A stretch of DNA of 64,000 nt, taken from positions 1,733,156 through 1,797,155 of the forward strand of contig JAWZYU010000027.1 in assembly GCA_038380435.1 (NCBI GenBank). The letters are read 5' to 3'. Source of the stretch: Ryuthela nishihirai. Lineage: Eukaryota > Arthropoda > Arachnida > Araneae > Heptathelidae. The translations under genes and the position numbers were made by a program. Positions 40,701 to 55,794 of this stretch are shown piece after piece; position 1 is the first letter of the stretch, and each line of letters starts with the position of its first letter. The notes below the pieces were generated by a model, which ran no database searches, was not told where the DNA came from, and saw only the letters and a list, made by a program, of their open reading frames with translations.

Positions 40701-43700
40701 GCTTTATATACATTTTTTTAAAGGACCGATTTCTGGAGCCTCATAATCTCGATCCCCTTGCACGCGTTGCTTTGTGTCCATACTTGTTTTATATATGACA
40801 GGTTTCTGGAGTGTTTCCCCACATTATGAGTCGTTTTTGGTAATTTTTACCTCTTTCACTTTTCAGAGGACCGATTTCTGAAGCCCCGTAATCTCGATCC
40901 CTTTCTAGCGATTTTTTCTTTTCTTTTTTTCGCTTTATATACAGTTTTTTAAAGGACCGATTTCTGGAGCCTCATAATATCGATCCCCTTGCACGCGTTG
41001 CTTTGTGTCCATACTTGTTTTATATATGACAGGTTTCTGGAGTGTGGCCCCACATTCTCAGTCGCTTTTGATAATTTTAACCTCTTTCACTTTTTAGAGG
41101 ACCGATTTCTGAAGCCCCGTAATCTCGATCCCTTTCTAGCGATTTTTTCTTTACTTTTTTTCGCTTTATATACATTTTTTTAAAGGACCGATTTCTGGAG
41201 CCTCATAATCTCGATCCCCTTGCACGCGTTGCTTTGTGTCCATACTTGTTTTATATATGACAGGTTTCTGGAGTGTGGCCCCACATTCTCAGTCGCTTTT
41301 GATAATTTTAACCTCTTTCACTTTTCAGAGGACCGATTTCTGAAGCCCCGTAATCGCGATCCCTTTCTAGCGATTTTTTCTTTTCTTTTTTTCGCTTTAT
41401 ATACATTTTTTTAAAGGACCGATTTCTGGAGCCTCATAATCTCGATCCCCTTGCACGCGTTGCTTTGTGTCCATACTTGTTTTATATATGACAGGTTTCT
41501 GGAGTGTGGCCCCACATTCTCAGTCGCTTTTGATAATTTTAACCTCTTTCACTTTTCAGAGGACCGATTTCTGAAGCCCCGTAATCTCGATCCCTTTCTA
41601 GCGATTTTTTCTTTTCTTTTTTTCGCTTTATATACATTTTTTTAAAGGACCGATTTCTGGAGCCTCATAATCTCGATCCCCTTGCACGCGTTGCTTTGTG
41701 TCCATACTTGTTTTATATATGACAGGTTTCTGGAGTGTTTCCCCACATTATGAGTCGCTTTTGGTAATTTTTACCTCTTTCACTTTTCAGAGGACCGATT
41801 TCTGAAGCCCCGTAATCTCGATCCCTTTCTAGCGATTTTTTCTTTTCTTTTTTTCGCTTTATATACATTTTTTTAAAGGACCGATTTCTGGAGCCTCATA
41901 ATCTCGATCCCCTTGCACGCGTTGCTTTGTGTCCATACTTGTTTTATATATGACAGGTTTCTGGAGTGTTTCCCCACATTATGAGTCGCTTTTGGTAATT
42001 TTTACCTCTTTCACTTTTCAGAGGACCGATTTCTGAAGCCCCGTAATCTCGATCCCTTTCTAGCAATTTTTTCTTTTCTTTTTTTCGCTTTATATACATT
42101 TTTTTAAAGGACCGATTTCTGGAGCCTCATAATCTCGATCCCCTTGCACGCGTTGCTTTGTGTCCATACTTGTTTTATATATGACAGGTTTCTGGAGTGT
42201 GGCCCCACATTCTCAGTCGCTTTTGATAATTTTAACCTCTTTCACTTTTCAGAGGACCGATTTCTGAAGCCCCGTAATCTCGATCCCTTTCTAGCGATTT
42301 TTTCTTTTCTTTTTTTCGCTTTATATACATTTTTTTAAAGGACCGATTTCTGGAGCCTCATAATCTCGATCCCCTTGCACGCGTTGCTTTGTGTCCATAC
42401 TTGTTTTATATATGACAGGTTTCTGGAGTGTTTCCCCACATTATGAGTCGTTTTTGGTAATTTTTACCTCTTTCACTTTTCAGAGGACCGATTTCTGAAG
42501 CCCCGTAATCTCGATCCCTTTCTAGCGATTTTTTCTTTTCTTTTTTTCGCTTTATATACAGTTTTTTAAACGACCGATTTCTGGAGCCTCATAATCTCGA
42601 TCCCCTTGCACGCGTTGCTTTGTTTCCATACTTGTTTTATATATGACAGGTTTCTGGAGTGTGGCCCCACATTCTCAGTCGCTTTTGATAATTTTAACCT
42701 CTTTCACTTTTCAGAGGACCGATTTCTGAAGCCCCGTAATCTCGATCCCTTTCTAGCGATTTTTTCTTTACTTTTTTTCGCTTTATATACATTTTTTTAA
42801 AGGACCGATTTCTGGAGCCTCATAATCTCGATCCCCTTGCACGCGTTGCTTTGTTTCCATACTTGTTTTATATATGACAGGTTTCTGGAGTGTGGCCCCA
42901 CATTCTCAGTCGCTTTTGATAATTTTAACCTCTTTCACTTTTCAGAGGACCGATTTCTGAAGCCCCGTAATCTCGATCCCTTTCTAGCGATTTTTTCTTT
43001 ACATTTTTTCGCTTTATATACATTTTTTTAAAGGACCGATTTCTGGAGCCTCATAATCTCGATCCCCTTGCACGCGTTGCTTTGTGTCCATACTTGTTTT
43101 ATATATGACAGGTTTCTGGAGTGTGGCCCCACATTCTCAGTCGCTTTTGATAATTTTAACCTCTTTCACTTTTCAGAGGACCGATTTCTGAAGCCCCGTA
43201 ATCCCGATCCCTTTCTAGCGATTTTTTCTTTTCTTTTTTTCGCTTTATATACATTTTTTTAAAGGACCGATTTCTGGAGCCTCATAATCTCGATCCCCTT
43301 GCACGCGTTGCTTTGTGTCCATACTTGTTTTATATATGACAGGTTTCTGGAGTGTTTCCCCACATTATGAGTCGTTTTTGGTAATTTTTACCTCTTTCAC
43401 TTTTCAGAGGACCGATTTCTGAAGCCCCGTAATCTCGATCCCTTTCTAGCGATTTTTTTCTTTTCTTTTTTTCGCTTTATATACATTTTTTTAAAGGACC
43501 GATTTCTGGAGCCTCATAATCTCGATCCCCTTGCACGCGTTGCTTTGTGTCCATACTTGTTTTATATATGACAGGTTTCTGGAGTGTGGCCCCACATTCT
43601 CAATCGCTTTTGATAATTTTAACCTCTTTCACTTTTCAGAGGACCGATTTCTGAAGCCCCGTAATGTCGATCGCTTTCTAGCGATTTTTTTCTTTTCTTT

Positions 43701-45847
43701 TTTTCGCTTTATATACATTTTTTTAAAGGACCGAGTTTTTGGAGCCTCATAATCTCGATCCCCTTGCACGCGTTGCTTTGTGTCCATACTTGTTTTATAT
43801 ATGACAGGTTTCTGGAGTGTGGCCCCACATTCTCAGTCGCTTTTGATAATTTTAACCTCTTTCACTTTTCAGAGGACCGATTTCTGAAGCCCCGTAATCT
43901 CGATCCCTTTCTAGCGATTTTTTCTTTCCTTTTTTTCGCTTTATATACATTTTTTTAAAGGACCGATTTCTGGAGCCTCATAATCTCGATCCCCTTGCAC
44001 GCGTTGCTTTGTGTCCATACTTGTTTTATATATGACAGGTTTCTGGAGTGTGGCCCCACATTATGAGTCGCTTTTGGTAATTTTTACCTCTTTCACTTTT
44101 CAGAGGACCGATTTCTGAAGCCCCGTAATCTCGATCCCTTTCTAGCGATTTTTTTCTTTTCTTTTTTTCGCTTTATATACATTTTTTTAAAGGACCGGTT
44201 TCTGGAGCCTCATAATCTCGATCCCCTTGCACGCGTTGCTTTGGGTCCATACTTGTTTTATATATGACAGGTTTCTGGAGTGTGGCCCCACATTCTCAGT
44301 CGCTTTTGATAATTTTAACCTCTTTCACTTTTCAGAGGACCGATTTCTGAAGCCCCGTAATCTCAATCGCTTTCTAGCGATTTTTTTCTTTTCTTTTTTT
44401 CGCTTTATATACATTTTTTTAAAGGACCGAGTTCTGGAGCCTCATAATCTCGATCCCCTTGCACGCGTTGCTTTGTGTCCATACTTGTTTTATATATGAC
44501 AGGTTTCTGGAGTGTGGCCCCACATTCTCAGTCGCTTTTGATAATTTTAACCTCTTTCACTTTTTAGAGGACCGATTTCTGAAGCCCCGTAATCTCAATC
44601 CCTTTCTAGAGATTTTTTTCTTTTCTTTTTTTCGCTTTATATACATTTTTTTAAAGGACCGATTTCTGGAGCCTCATAATCTCGATCTTCTTGCACGCGT
44701 TGCTTTGTGTCCATACTTGTTTTATATATGACAGGTTTCTGGAGTATGGTCCCACATTCTGAGTCGCTTTTGATAATTTTAACCTCTTTCACTTTTCAGA
44801 GGACCGATTTCTGAAGTCCCGTAATCTCGATCCCTTTCTAGCGATTTTTTCTTTTCTTTTTTTCGCTTTATATACATTTTTTTAAAGGACCGATTTCTGG
44901 AGCCTCATAATCTCGATCCCCTTACACGCGTTGCTTTGTGTCCATACTTGTTTTATATATGACAGGTTTCTGGAGTGTGGCCCCACATTCTCAGTCGCTT
45001 TTGATAATTTTAACCGCTTTCACTTTTCAGAGGACCGATTTCTGAAGCCCCGTAATCTCGATCCCTTTCTAGCGATTTTTTCTTTTCTTTTTTTCGCTTT
45101 ATATACATTTTTTTAAAGGACCGATTTCTGGAGCCTCATAATCTCGATCCCCTTGCACGCGTTGCTTTGTGCCCATACTTGTTTTATATATGACAGGTTT
45201 CTGGAGTGTTTCCGCACATTATGAGTCGCTTTTGGTAATTTTTACCTCTTTCACTTTTCAGAGGACCGATTTCTGAAGCCCCGTAATCTCGATCGCTTTC
45301 TAGCGATTTTTTTCTTTTCTTTTTTTCGCTGTATATACATTTTTTTAAAGGACCGAGTTCTGGAGCCTCATAATCTCGATCCCCTTGCACGCGTTGCTTT
45401 GTGTCCATACTTGTTTTATATATGACAGGTTTCTGGAGTGTTGCCCCACATTCTCAGTCGCTTTTGATAATTTTAACCTCTTTCACTTTTCAGAGGACCG
45501 ATTTCTGAAGCCCCGTAATCTCGATTCCTTTCTAGCGATATTTTCTTTTCTTTTTTTCGTTTTATATACATTTTTTTAAAGGACCGATTTCTGGAGCCTC
45601 ATAATCTCGATCCCCTTGCACGCGTTGCTTTGTGTCCATACTTGTTTTATATATGACAGGTTTCTGGAGTGTTTCCCCACATTATGAGTCGCTTTTGGTA
45701 ATTTTTACCTCTTTCACTTTTCAGAGGACCGATTTCTGAAGCCCCGTAATCTCGATCCCTTTCTAGCGATTTTTTTCTTTTCTTTTTTTCGCTTTATATA
45801 CATTTTTTTAAAGGACCGATTTCTGGAGCCTCATAATCTCGATCCCC

Positions 45848-47930
45848 TTGCACGCGTTGCTTTGTGTCGATACTTGTTTTATATATGACAGGTTTCTGGA
45901 GTGTTTCCCCACATTATGAGTCGCTTTTGGTAATTTTTACCTCTTTCACTTTTCAGAGGACCGATTTCTGAAGCCCCGTAATCTCGATCCCTTTCTAGCG
46001 ATATTTTTCTTTTCTTTTTTTCGCTTTATATACATTTTTTTAAAGGACCGATTTCTGGAGCCTCATAATCTCGATCCCCTTGCACGCGTTGCTTTGTGTC
46101 CATACTTGTTTTATATATGACAGGTTTCTGGAGTGTGGCCCCACATTCTCAGTCGCTTTTGATAATTTTAACCTCTTTCACTTTTCAGAGGACCGATTTC
46201 TGAAGCCCCGTAATCCCGATCCCTTTCTAGCGATTTTTTCTTTTCTTTTTTTCGCTTTATATACATTTTTTTAAAGGACCGATTTCTGGAGCCTCATAAT
46301 CTCGATCCCCTTGCACGCGTTGCTTTGTGTCCATACTTGTTTTATATATGACAGGTTTCTGGAGTGTTTCCCCACATTATGAGTCGTTTTTGGTAATTTT
46401 TACCTCTTTCACTTTTCAGAGGACCGATTTCTGAAGCCCCGTAATCTCGATCCTTTTCTAGCGATTTTTTTCTTTTCTTTTTTTCGCTTTATATACATTT
46501 TTTTAAAGGACCGATTTCTGGAGCCTCATAATCTCGATCCCCTTGCACGCGTTGCTTTGTGTCCATACTTGTTTTATATATGACAGGTTTCTGGAGTGTG
46601 GCCCCACATTCTCAGTCGCTTTTGATAATTTTAACCTCTTTCACTTTTCAGAGGACCGATTTCTGAAGCCCCGTAATCCCGATCCCTTTCTAGCGATTTT
46701 TTCTTTTCTTTTTTTCGCTTTATATACATTTTTTTAAAGGACCGATTTCTGGAGCCTCATAATCTCGATCCCCTTGCACGCGTTGCTTTGTGTCCATACT
46801 TGTTTTATATATGACAGGTTTCTGGAGTGTTTCCCCACATTATGAGTCGTTTTTGGTAATTTTTACCTCTTTCACTTTTCAGAGGACCGATTTCTGAAGC
46901 CCCGTAATCTCGATCCCTTTCTAGCGATTTTTTTCTTTTCTTTTTTTCGCTTTATATACATTTTTTTAAAGGACCGATTTCTGGAGCCTCATAATCTCGA
47001 TCCCCTTGCACGCGTTGCTTTGTGTCCATACTTGTTTTATATATGACAGGTTTCTGGAGTGTGGCCCCACATTCTCAGTCGCTTTTGATAATTTTAACCT
47101 CTTTCACTTTTCAGAGGACCGATTTCTGAAGCCCCGTAATCTCGATCCCTTTCTAGCGATTTTTTCTTTACTTTTTTTCGCTTTATATACATTTTTTTAA
47201 AGGACCGATTTCTGGAGCCTCATAATCTCGATCCCCTTGCACGCGTTGCTTTGTGTCCATACTTGTTTTATATATGACAGGTTTCTGGAGTGTGGCCCCA
47301 CATTCTCAGTCGCTTTTGATAATTTTAACCTCTTTCACTTTTCAGAGGACCGATTTCTGAAGCCCCGTAATCTCGATCCCTTTCTAGCGATTTTTTCTTT
47401 TCTTTTTTTCGCTTTATATACATTTTTTTAAAGGACCGATTTCTGGAGCCTCATAATCTCGATCCCCTTGCACGCGTTGCTTTGTGTCCATACTTGTTTT
47501 ATATATGACAGGTTTCTGGAGTGTTTCCCCACATTATGAGTCGCTTTTGGTAATTTTTACCTCTTTCACTTTTCAGAGGACCGATTTCTGAAGCCCCGTA
47601 ATCTCGATCCCTTTCTAGCGATATTTTTCTTTTCTTTTTTTCGCTTTATATACATTTTTTTAAAGGACCGATTTCTGGAGCCTCATAATCTCGATCCCCT
47701 TGCACGCGTTGCTTTGTGTCCATACTTGTTTTATATATGACAGGTTTCTGGAGTGTGGCCCCACATTCTCAGTCGCTTTTGATAATTTTAACCTCTTTCA
47801 CTTTTCAGAGGACCGATTTCTGAAGCCCCGTAATCCCGATCCCTTTCTAGCGATTTTTTCTTTTCTTTTTTTCGCTTTATATACATTTTTTTAAAGGACC
47901 GATTTCTGGAGCCTCATAATCTCGATCCCC
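45848..47930 (+). repeat. higher-order block H1 (9 monomers), first copy
   Basis: The variant order is ATTATGAG-type with GATATTTTTC, AATCCCGATCC, ATTATGAG, AATCCCGATCC, ATTATGAG, TTTACTTTTTTT, standard, ATTATGAG with GATATTTTTC, AATCCCGATCC. The same order recurs 6709 bases later at 52557-54639. Confidence 0.8.
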
Positions 47931-49778
47931 TTGCACGCGTTGCTTTGTGTCCATACTTGTTTTATATATGACAGGTTTCTGGAGTGTTTCCCCACATTAT
48001 GAGTCGTTTTTGGTAATTTTTACCTCTTTCACTTTTCAGAGGACCGATTTCTGAAGCCCCGTAATCTCGATCCCTTTCTAGCGATTTTTTCTTTTCTTTT
48101 TTTCGCTTTATATACATTTTTTTAAAGGACCGATTTCTGGAGCCTCATAATCTCGATCCCCTTGCACGCGTTGCTTTGTGTCCATACTTGTTTTATATAT
48201 GACAGGTTTCTGGAGTGTTTCCCCACATTATGAGTCGTTTTTGGTAATTTTTACCTCTTTCACTTTTCAGAGGACCGATTTCTGAAGCCCCGTAATCTCG
48301 ATCCCTTTCTAGCGATTTTTTCTTTTCTTTTTTTCGCTTTATATACAGTTTTTTAAAGGACCGATTTCTGGAGCCTCATAATCTCGATCCCCTTGCACGC
48401 GTTGCTTTGTTTCCATACTTGTTTTATATATGACAGGTTTCTGGAGTGTGGCCCCACATTCTCAGTCGCTTTTGATAATTTTAACCTCTTTCACTTTTCA
48501 GAGGACCGATTTCTGAAGCCCCGTAATCTCGATCCCTTTCTAGCGATTTTTTCTTTACTTTTTTTCGCTTTATATACATTTTTTTAAAGGACCGATTTCT
48601 GGAGCCTCATAATCTCGATCCCCTTGCACGCGTTGCTTTGTGTCCATACTTGTTTTATATATGACAGGTTTCTGGAGTGTGGCCCCACATTCTCAGTCGC
48701 TTTTGATAATTTTAACCTCTTTCACTTTTCAGAGGACCGATTTCTGAAGCCCCGTAATCTCGATCCCTTTCTAGCGATTTTTAATTTTCTTTTTTTCGCT
48801 TTATATACATTTTTTTAAAGGACCGATTTCTGGAGCCTCATAATCTCGATCCCCTTGCACGCGTTGCTTTGTGTCCATACTTGTTTTATATATGACAGGT
48901 TTCTGGAGTGTGGCCCCACATTCTCAGTCGCTTTTGATAATTTTAACCTCTTTCACTTTTCAGAGGACCGATTTCTGAAGCCCCGTAATCTCGATCCCTT
49001 TCTAGCGATTTTTTCTTTTCTTTTTTTCGCTTTATATACATTTTTTTAAAGGACCGATTTCTGGAGCCTCATAATCTCGATCCCCTTGCACGCGTTGCTT
49101 TGTGTCCATACTTGTTTTATATATGACAGGTTTCTGGAGTATTTCCCCACATTATGAGTCGCTTTTGGTAATTTTTACCTCTTTCACTTTTCAGAGGACC
49201 GATTTCTGAAGCCCCGTAATCTCGATCCCTTTCTAGCGATTTTTTCTTTTCTTTTTTTCGCTTTATATACATTTTTTTAAAGGACCGATTTCTGGAGCCT
49301 CATAATCTCGATCCCCTTGCACGCGTTGCTTTGTGTCCATACTTGTTTTATATATGACAGGTTTCTGGAGTGTTTCCCCACATTATGAGTCGCTTTTGGT
49401 AATTTTTACCTCTTTCACTTTTCAGAGGACCGATTTCTGAAGCCCCGTAATCTCGATCCCTTTCTAGCAATTTTTTCTTTTCTTTTTTTCGCTTTATATA
49501 CATTTTTTTAAAGGACCGATTTCTGGAGCCTCATAATCTCGATCCCCTTGCACGCGTTGCTTTGTGTCCATACTTGTTTTATATATGACAGGTTTCTGGA
49601 GTGTGGCCCCACATTCTCAGTCGCTTTTGATAATTTTAACCTCTTTCACTTTTCAGAGGACCGATTTCTGAAGCCCCGTAATCTCGATCCCTTTCTAGCG
49701 ATTTTTTCTTTTCTTTTTTTCGCTTTATATACATTTTTTTAAAGGACCGATTTCTGGAGCCTCATAATCTCGATCCCC

Positions 49779-52556
49779 TTGCACGCGTTGCTTTGTGTCC
49801 ATACTTGTTTTATATATGACAGGTTTCTGGAGTGTTTCCCCACATTATGAGTCGTTTTTGGTAATTTTTACCTCTTTCACTTTTCAGAGGACCGATTTCT
49901 GAAGCCCCGTAATCTCGATCCCTTTCTAGCGATTTTTTCTTTTCTTTTTTTCGCTTTATATACAGTTTTTTAAAGGACCGATTTCTGGAGCCTCATAATC
50001 TCGATCCCCTTGCACGCGTTGCTTTGTTTCCATACTTGTTTTATATATGACAGGTTTCTGGAGTGTGGCCCCACATTCTCAGTCGCTTTTGATAATTTTA
50101 ACCTCTTTCACTTTTCAGAGGACCGATTTCTGAAGCCCCGTAATCTCGATCCCTTTCTAGCGATTTTTTCTTTACTTTTTTTCGCTTTATATACATTTTT
50201 TTAAAGGACCGATTTCTGGAGCCTCATAATCTCGATCCCCTTGCACGCGTTGCTTTGTGTCCATACTTGTTTTATATATGACAGGTTTCTGGAGTGTGGC
50301 CCCACATTCTCAGTCGCTTTTGATAATTTTAACCTCTTTCACTTTTCAGAGGACCGATTTCTGAAGCCCCGTAATCTCGATCCCTTTCTAGCGATTTTTA
50401 ATTTTCTTTTTTTCGCTTTATATACATTTTTTTAAAGGACCGATTTCTGGAGCCTCATAATCTCGATCCCCTTGCACGCGTTGCTTTGTGTCCATACTTG
50501 TTTTATATATGACAGGTTTCTGGAGTGTTTCCCCACATTATGAGTCGCTTTTGGTAATTTTTACCTCTTTCACTTTTCAGAGGACCGATTTCTGAAGCCC
50601 CGTAATCTCGATCCCTTTCTAGCGATATTTTTCTTTTCTTTTTTTCGCTTTATATACATTTTTTTAAAGGACCGATTTCTGGAGCCTCATAATCTCGATC
50701 CCCTTGCACGCGTTGCTTTGTGTCCATACTTGTTTTATATATGACAGGTTTCTGGAGTGTGGCCCCACATTCTCAGTCGCTTTTGATAATTTTAACCTCT
50801 TTCACTTTTCAGAGGACCGATTTCTGAAGCCCCGTAATCCCGATCCCTTTCTAGCGATTTTTTCTTTTCTTTTTTTCGCTTTATATACATTTTTTTAAAG
50901 GACCGATTTCTGGAGCCTCATAATCTCGATCCCCTTGCACGCGTTGCTTTGTGTCCATACTTGTTTTATATATGACAGGTTTCTGGAGTGTTTCCCCACA
51001 TTATGAGTCGTTTTTGGTAATTTTTACCTCTTTCACTTTTCAGAGGACCGATTTCTGAAGCCCCGTAATCTCGATCCCTTTCTAGCGATTTTTTTCTTTT
51101 CTTTTTTTCGCTTTATATACATTTTTTTAAAGGACCGATTTCTGGAGCCTCATAATCTCGATCCCCTTGCACGCGTTGCTTTGTGTCCATACTTGTTTTA
51201 TATATGACAGATTTCTGGAGTGTTGCCCCACATTCTCAGTCGCTTTTGATAATTTTAACCTCTTTCACTTTTCAGAGGACCGATTTCTGAAGCCCCGTAA
51301 TCTCGATCCCTTTCTAGCGATTTTTTTCTTTTCTTTTTTTCGCTTTATATACATTTTTTTAAAGGACCGATTTCTGGAGCCTCATAATCTCGATCCCCTT
51401 GCACGCGTTGCTTTGTGTCCATACTTGTTTTATATATGACAGATTTCTGGAGTGTGGCCCCACATTCTCAATCGCTTTTGATAATTTTAACCTCTTTCAC
51501 TTTTCAGAGGACCGATTTCTGAAGCCCCGTAATGTCGATCGCTTTCTAGCGATTTTTTTCTTTTCTTTTTTTCGCTTTATATACATTTTTTTAAAGGACC
51601 GAGTTTTTGGAGCCTCATAATCTCGATCCCCTTGCACGCGTTGCTTTGTGTCCATACTTGTTTTATATATGACAGGTTTCTGGAGTGTGGCCCCACATTC
51701 TCAGTCGCTTTTGATAATTTTAACCTCTTTCACTTTTCAGAGGACCGATTTCTGAAGCCCCGTAATCTCGATCCCTTTCTAGCGATTTTTTCTTTCCTTT
51801 TTTTCGCTTTATATACATTTTTTTAAAGGACCGATTTCTGGAGCCTCATAATCTCGATCCCCTTGCACGCGTTGCTTTGTGTCCATACTTGTTTTATATA
51901 TGACAGGTTTCTGGAGTGTGGCCCCACATTATGAGTCGCTTTTGGTAATTTTTACCTCTTTCACTTTTCAGAGGACCGATTTCTGAAGCCCCGTAATCTC
52001 GATCCCTTTCTAGCGATTTTTTCTTTTCTTTTTTTCGCTTTATATACATTTTTTTAAAGGACCGATTTCTGGAGCCTCATAATCTCGATCCCCTTGCACG
52101 CGTTGCTTTGTGTCCATACTTGTTTTATATATGACAGGTTTCTGGAGTGTTTCCCCACATTATGAGTCGTTTTTGGTAATTTTTACCTCTTTCACTTTTC
52201 AGAGGACCGATTTCTGAAGCCCCGTAATCTCGATCCCTTTCTAGCGATTTTTTTCTTTTCTTTTTTTCGCTTTATATACATTTTTTTAAAGGACCGATTT
52301 CTGGAGCCTCATAATCTCGATCCCCTTGCACGCGTTGCTTTGTGTCCATACTTGTTTTATATATGACAGATTTCTGGAGTGTTGCCCCACATTCTCAGTC
52401 GCTTTTGATAATTTTAACCTCTTTCACTTTTCAGAGGACCGATTTCTGAAGCCCCGTAATCTCGATCCCTTTCTAGCGATTTTTTCTTTTCTTTTTTTCG
52501 CTTTATATACATTTTTTTAAAGGACCGATTTCTGGAGCCTCATAATCTCGATCCCC
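49779..52556 (+). repeat. higher-order block H2 (12 monomers), first copy
   Basis: The order of diagnostic variants is TATATACAGTTTTTT, TTTGTTTCCATAC with TTTACTTTT, TTTTTAATTTTC, GATATTTTTC, AATCCCGATCC, ATTATGAG, GTGTTGCCCC, CTCAATCGC with AATGTCGATCGC, TTTCCTTTTT, GGCCCCACATTATGAG, ATTATGAG, GTGTTGCCCC. The same twelve recur at 59033, an offset of 9254 bases (40 monomers). Confidence 0.85.
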
Positions 52557-54639
52557 TTGCACGCGTTGCTTTGTGTCCATACTTGTTTTATATATGACAG
52601 GTTTCTGGAGTGTTTCCCCACATTATGAGTCGTTTTTGGTAATTTTTACCTCTTTCACTTTTCAGAGGACCGATTTCTGAAGCCCCGTAATCTCGATCCC
52701 TTTCTAGCGATATTTTTCTTTTCTTTTTTTCGCTTTATATACATTTTTTTAAAGGACCGATTTCTGGAGCCTCATAATCTCGATCCCCTTGCACGCGTTG
52801 CTTTGTGTCCATACTTGTTTTATATATGACAGGTTTCTGGAGTGTGGCCCCACATTCTCAGTCGCTTTTGATAATTTTAACCTCTTTCACTTTTCAGAGG
52901 ACCGATTTCTGAAGCCCCGTAATCCCGATCCCTTTCTAGCGATTTTTTCTTTTCTTTTTTTCGCTTTATATACATTTTTTTAAAGGACCGATTTCTGGAG
53001 CCTCATAATCTCGATCCCCTTGCACGCGTTGCTTTGTGTCCATACTTGTTTTATATATGACAGGTTTCTGGAGTGTTTCCCCACATTATGAGTCGTTTTT
53101 GGTAATTTTTACCTCTTTCACTTTTCAGAGGACCGATTTCTGAAGCCCCGTAATCTCGATCCCTTTCTAGCGATTTTTTTCTTTTCTTTTTTTCGCTTTA
53201 TATACATTTTTTTAAAGGACCGATTTCTGGAGCCTCATAATCTCGATCCCCTTGCACGCGTTGCTTTGTGTCCATACTTGTTTTATATATGACAGGTTTC
53301 TGGAGTGTGGCCCCACATTCTCAGTCGCTTTTGATAATTTTAACCTCTTTCACTTTTCAGAGGACCGATTTCTGAAGCCCCGTAATCCCGATCCCTTTCT
53401 AGCGATTTTTTCTTTTCTTTTTTTCGCTTTATATACATTTTTTTAAAGGACCGATTTCTGGAGCCTCATAATCTCGATCCCCTTGCACGCGTTGCTTTGT
53501 GTCCATACTTGTTTTATATATGACAGGTTTCTGGAGTGTTTCCCCACATTATGAGTCGTTTTTGGTAATTTTTACCTCTTTCACTTTTCAGAGGACCGAT
53601 TTCTGAAGCCCCGTAATCTCGATCCCTTTCTAGCGATTTTTTTCTTTTCTTTTTTTCGCTTTATATACATTTTTTTAAAGGACCGATTTCTGGAGCCTCA
53701 TAATCTCGATCCCCTTGCACGCGTTGCTTTGTGTCCATACTTGTTTTATATATGACAGGTTTCTGGAGTGTGGCCCCACATTCTCAGTCGCTTTTGATAA
53801 TTTTAACCTCTTTCACTTTTCAGAGGACCGATTTCTGAAGCCCCGTAATCTCGATCCCTTTCTAGCGATTTTTTCTTTACTTTTTTTCGCTTTATATACA
53901 TTTTTTTAAAGGACCGATTTCTGGAGCCTCATAATCTCGATCCCCTTGCACGCGTTGCTTTGTGTCCATACTTGTTTTATATATGACAGGTTTCTGGAGT
54001 GTGGCCCCACATTCTCAGTCGCTTTTGATAATTTTAACCTCTTTCACTTTTCAGAGGACCGATTTCTGAAGCCCCGTAATCTCGATCCCTTTCTAGCGAT
54101 TTTTTCTTTTCTTTTTTTCGCTTTATATACATTTTTTTAAAGGACCGATTTCTGGAGCCTCATAATCTCGATCCCCTTGCACGCGTTGCTTTGTGTCCAT
54201 ACTTGTTTTATATATGACAGGTTTCTGGAGTGTTTCCCCACATTATGAGTCGCTTTTGGTAATTTTTACCTCTTTCACTTTTCAGAGGACCGATTTCTGA
54301 AGCCCCGTAATCTCGATCCCTTTCTAGCGATATTTTTCTTTTCTTTTTTTCGCTTTATATACATTTTTTTAAAGGACCGATTTCTGGAGCCTCATAATCT
54401 CGATCCCCTTGCACGCGTTGCTTTGTGTCCATACTTGTTTTATATATGACAGGTTTCTGGAGTGTGGCCCCACATTCTCAGTCGCTTTTGATAATTTTAA
54501 CCTCTTTCACTTTTCAGAGGACCGATTTCTGAAGCCCCGTAATCCCGATCCCTTTCTAGCGATTTTTTCTTTTCTTTTTTTCGCTTTATATACATTTTTT
54601 TAAAGGACCGATTTCTGGAGCCTCATAATCTCGATCCCC
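52557..54639 (+). repeat. higher-order block H1, second copy
   Basis: It has the same nine variants in the same order as 45848-47930, at a constant offset of 6709 bases (29 monomers). Confidence 0.8.
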
Positions 54640-55794
54640 TTGCACGCGTTGCTTTGTGTCCATACTTGTTTTATATATGACAGGTTTCTGGAGTGTTTCC
54701 CCACATTATGAGTCGTTTTTGGTAATTTTTACCTCTTTCACTTTTCAGAGGACCGATTTCTGAAGCCCCGTAATCTCGATCCCTTTCTAGCGATTTTTTC
54801 TTTTCTTTTTTTCGCTTTATATACAGTTTTTTAAAGGACCGATTTCTGGAGCCTCATAATATCGATCCCCTTGCACGCGTTGCTTTGTGTCCATACTTCT
54901 TTTATATATGACAGGTTTCTGGAGTGTGGCCCCACATTCTCAGTCGCTTTTGATAATTTTAACCTCTTTCACTTTTCAGAGGACCGATTTCTGAAGCCCC
55001 GTAATCTCGATCCCTTTCTAGCGATTTTTTCTTTACTTTTTTTCGCTTTATATACATTTTTTTAAAGGACCGATTTCTGGAGCCTCATAATCTCGATCCC
55101 CTTGCACGCGTTGCTTTGTGTCCATACTTGTTTTATATATGACAGGTTTCTGGAGTGTGGCCCCACATTCTCAGTCGCTTTTGATAATTTTAACCTCTTT
55201 CACTTTTCAGAGGACCGATTTCTGAAGCCCCGTAATCGCGATCCCTTTCTAGCGATTTTTTCTTTTCTTTTTTTCGCTTTATATACATTTTTTTAAAGGA
55301 CCGATTTCTGGAGCCTCATAATCTCGATCCCCTTGCACGCGTTGCTTTGTGTCCATACTTGTTTTATATATGACAGGTTTCTGGAGTGTGGCCCCACATT
55401 CTCAGTCGCTTTTGATAATTTTAACCTCTTTCACTTTTCAGAGGACCGATTTCTGAAGCCCCGTAATCTCGATCCCTTTCTAGCGATTTTTTCTTTTCTT
55501 TTTTTCGCTTTATATACATTTTTTTAAAGGACCGATTTCTGGAGCCTCATAATCTCGATCCCCTTGCACGCGTTGCTTTGTGTCCATACTTGTTTTATAT
55601 ATGACAGGTTTCTGGAGTGTTTCCCCACATTATGAGTCGCTTTTGGTAATTTTTACCTCTTTCACTTTTCAGAGGACCGATTTCTGAAGCCCCGTAATCT
55701 CGATCCCTTTCTAGCGATTTTTTCTTTTCTTTTTTTCGCTTTATATACATTTTTTTAAAGGACCGATTTCTGGAGCCTCATAATCTCGATCCCC
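54640..55794 (+). repeat. higher-order block H3 (5 monomers), one of four copies
   Basis: The order is TATATACAGTTTTTT followed by AATATCGATCC, then TTTACTTTT, AATCGCGATCC, standard, ATTATGAG. It recurs at about 35440, 40758, 54640 and 62273. Confidence 0.8.
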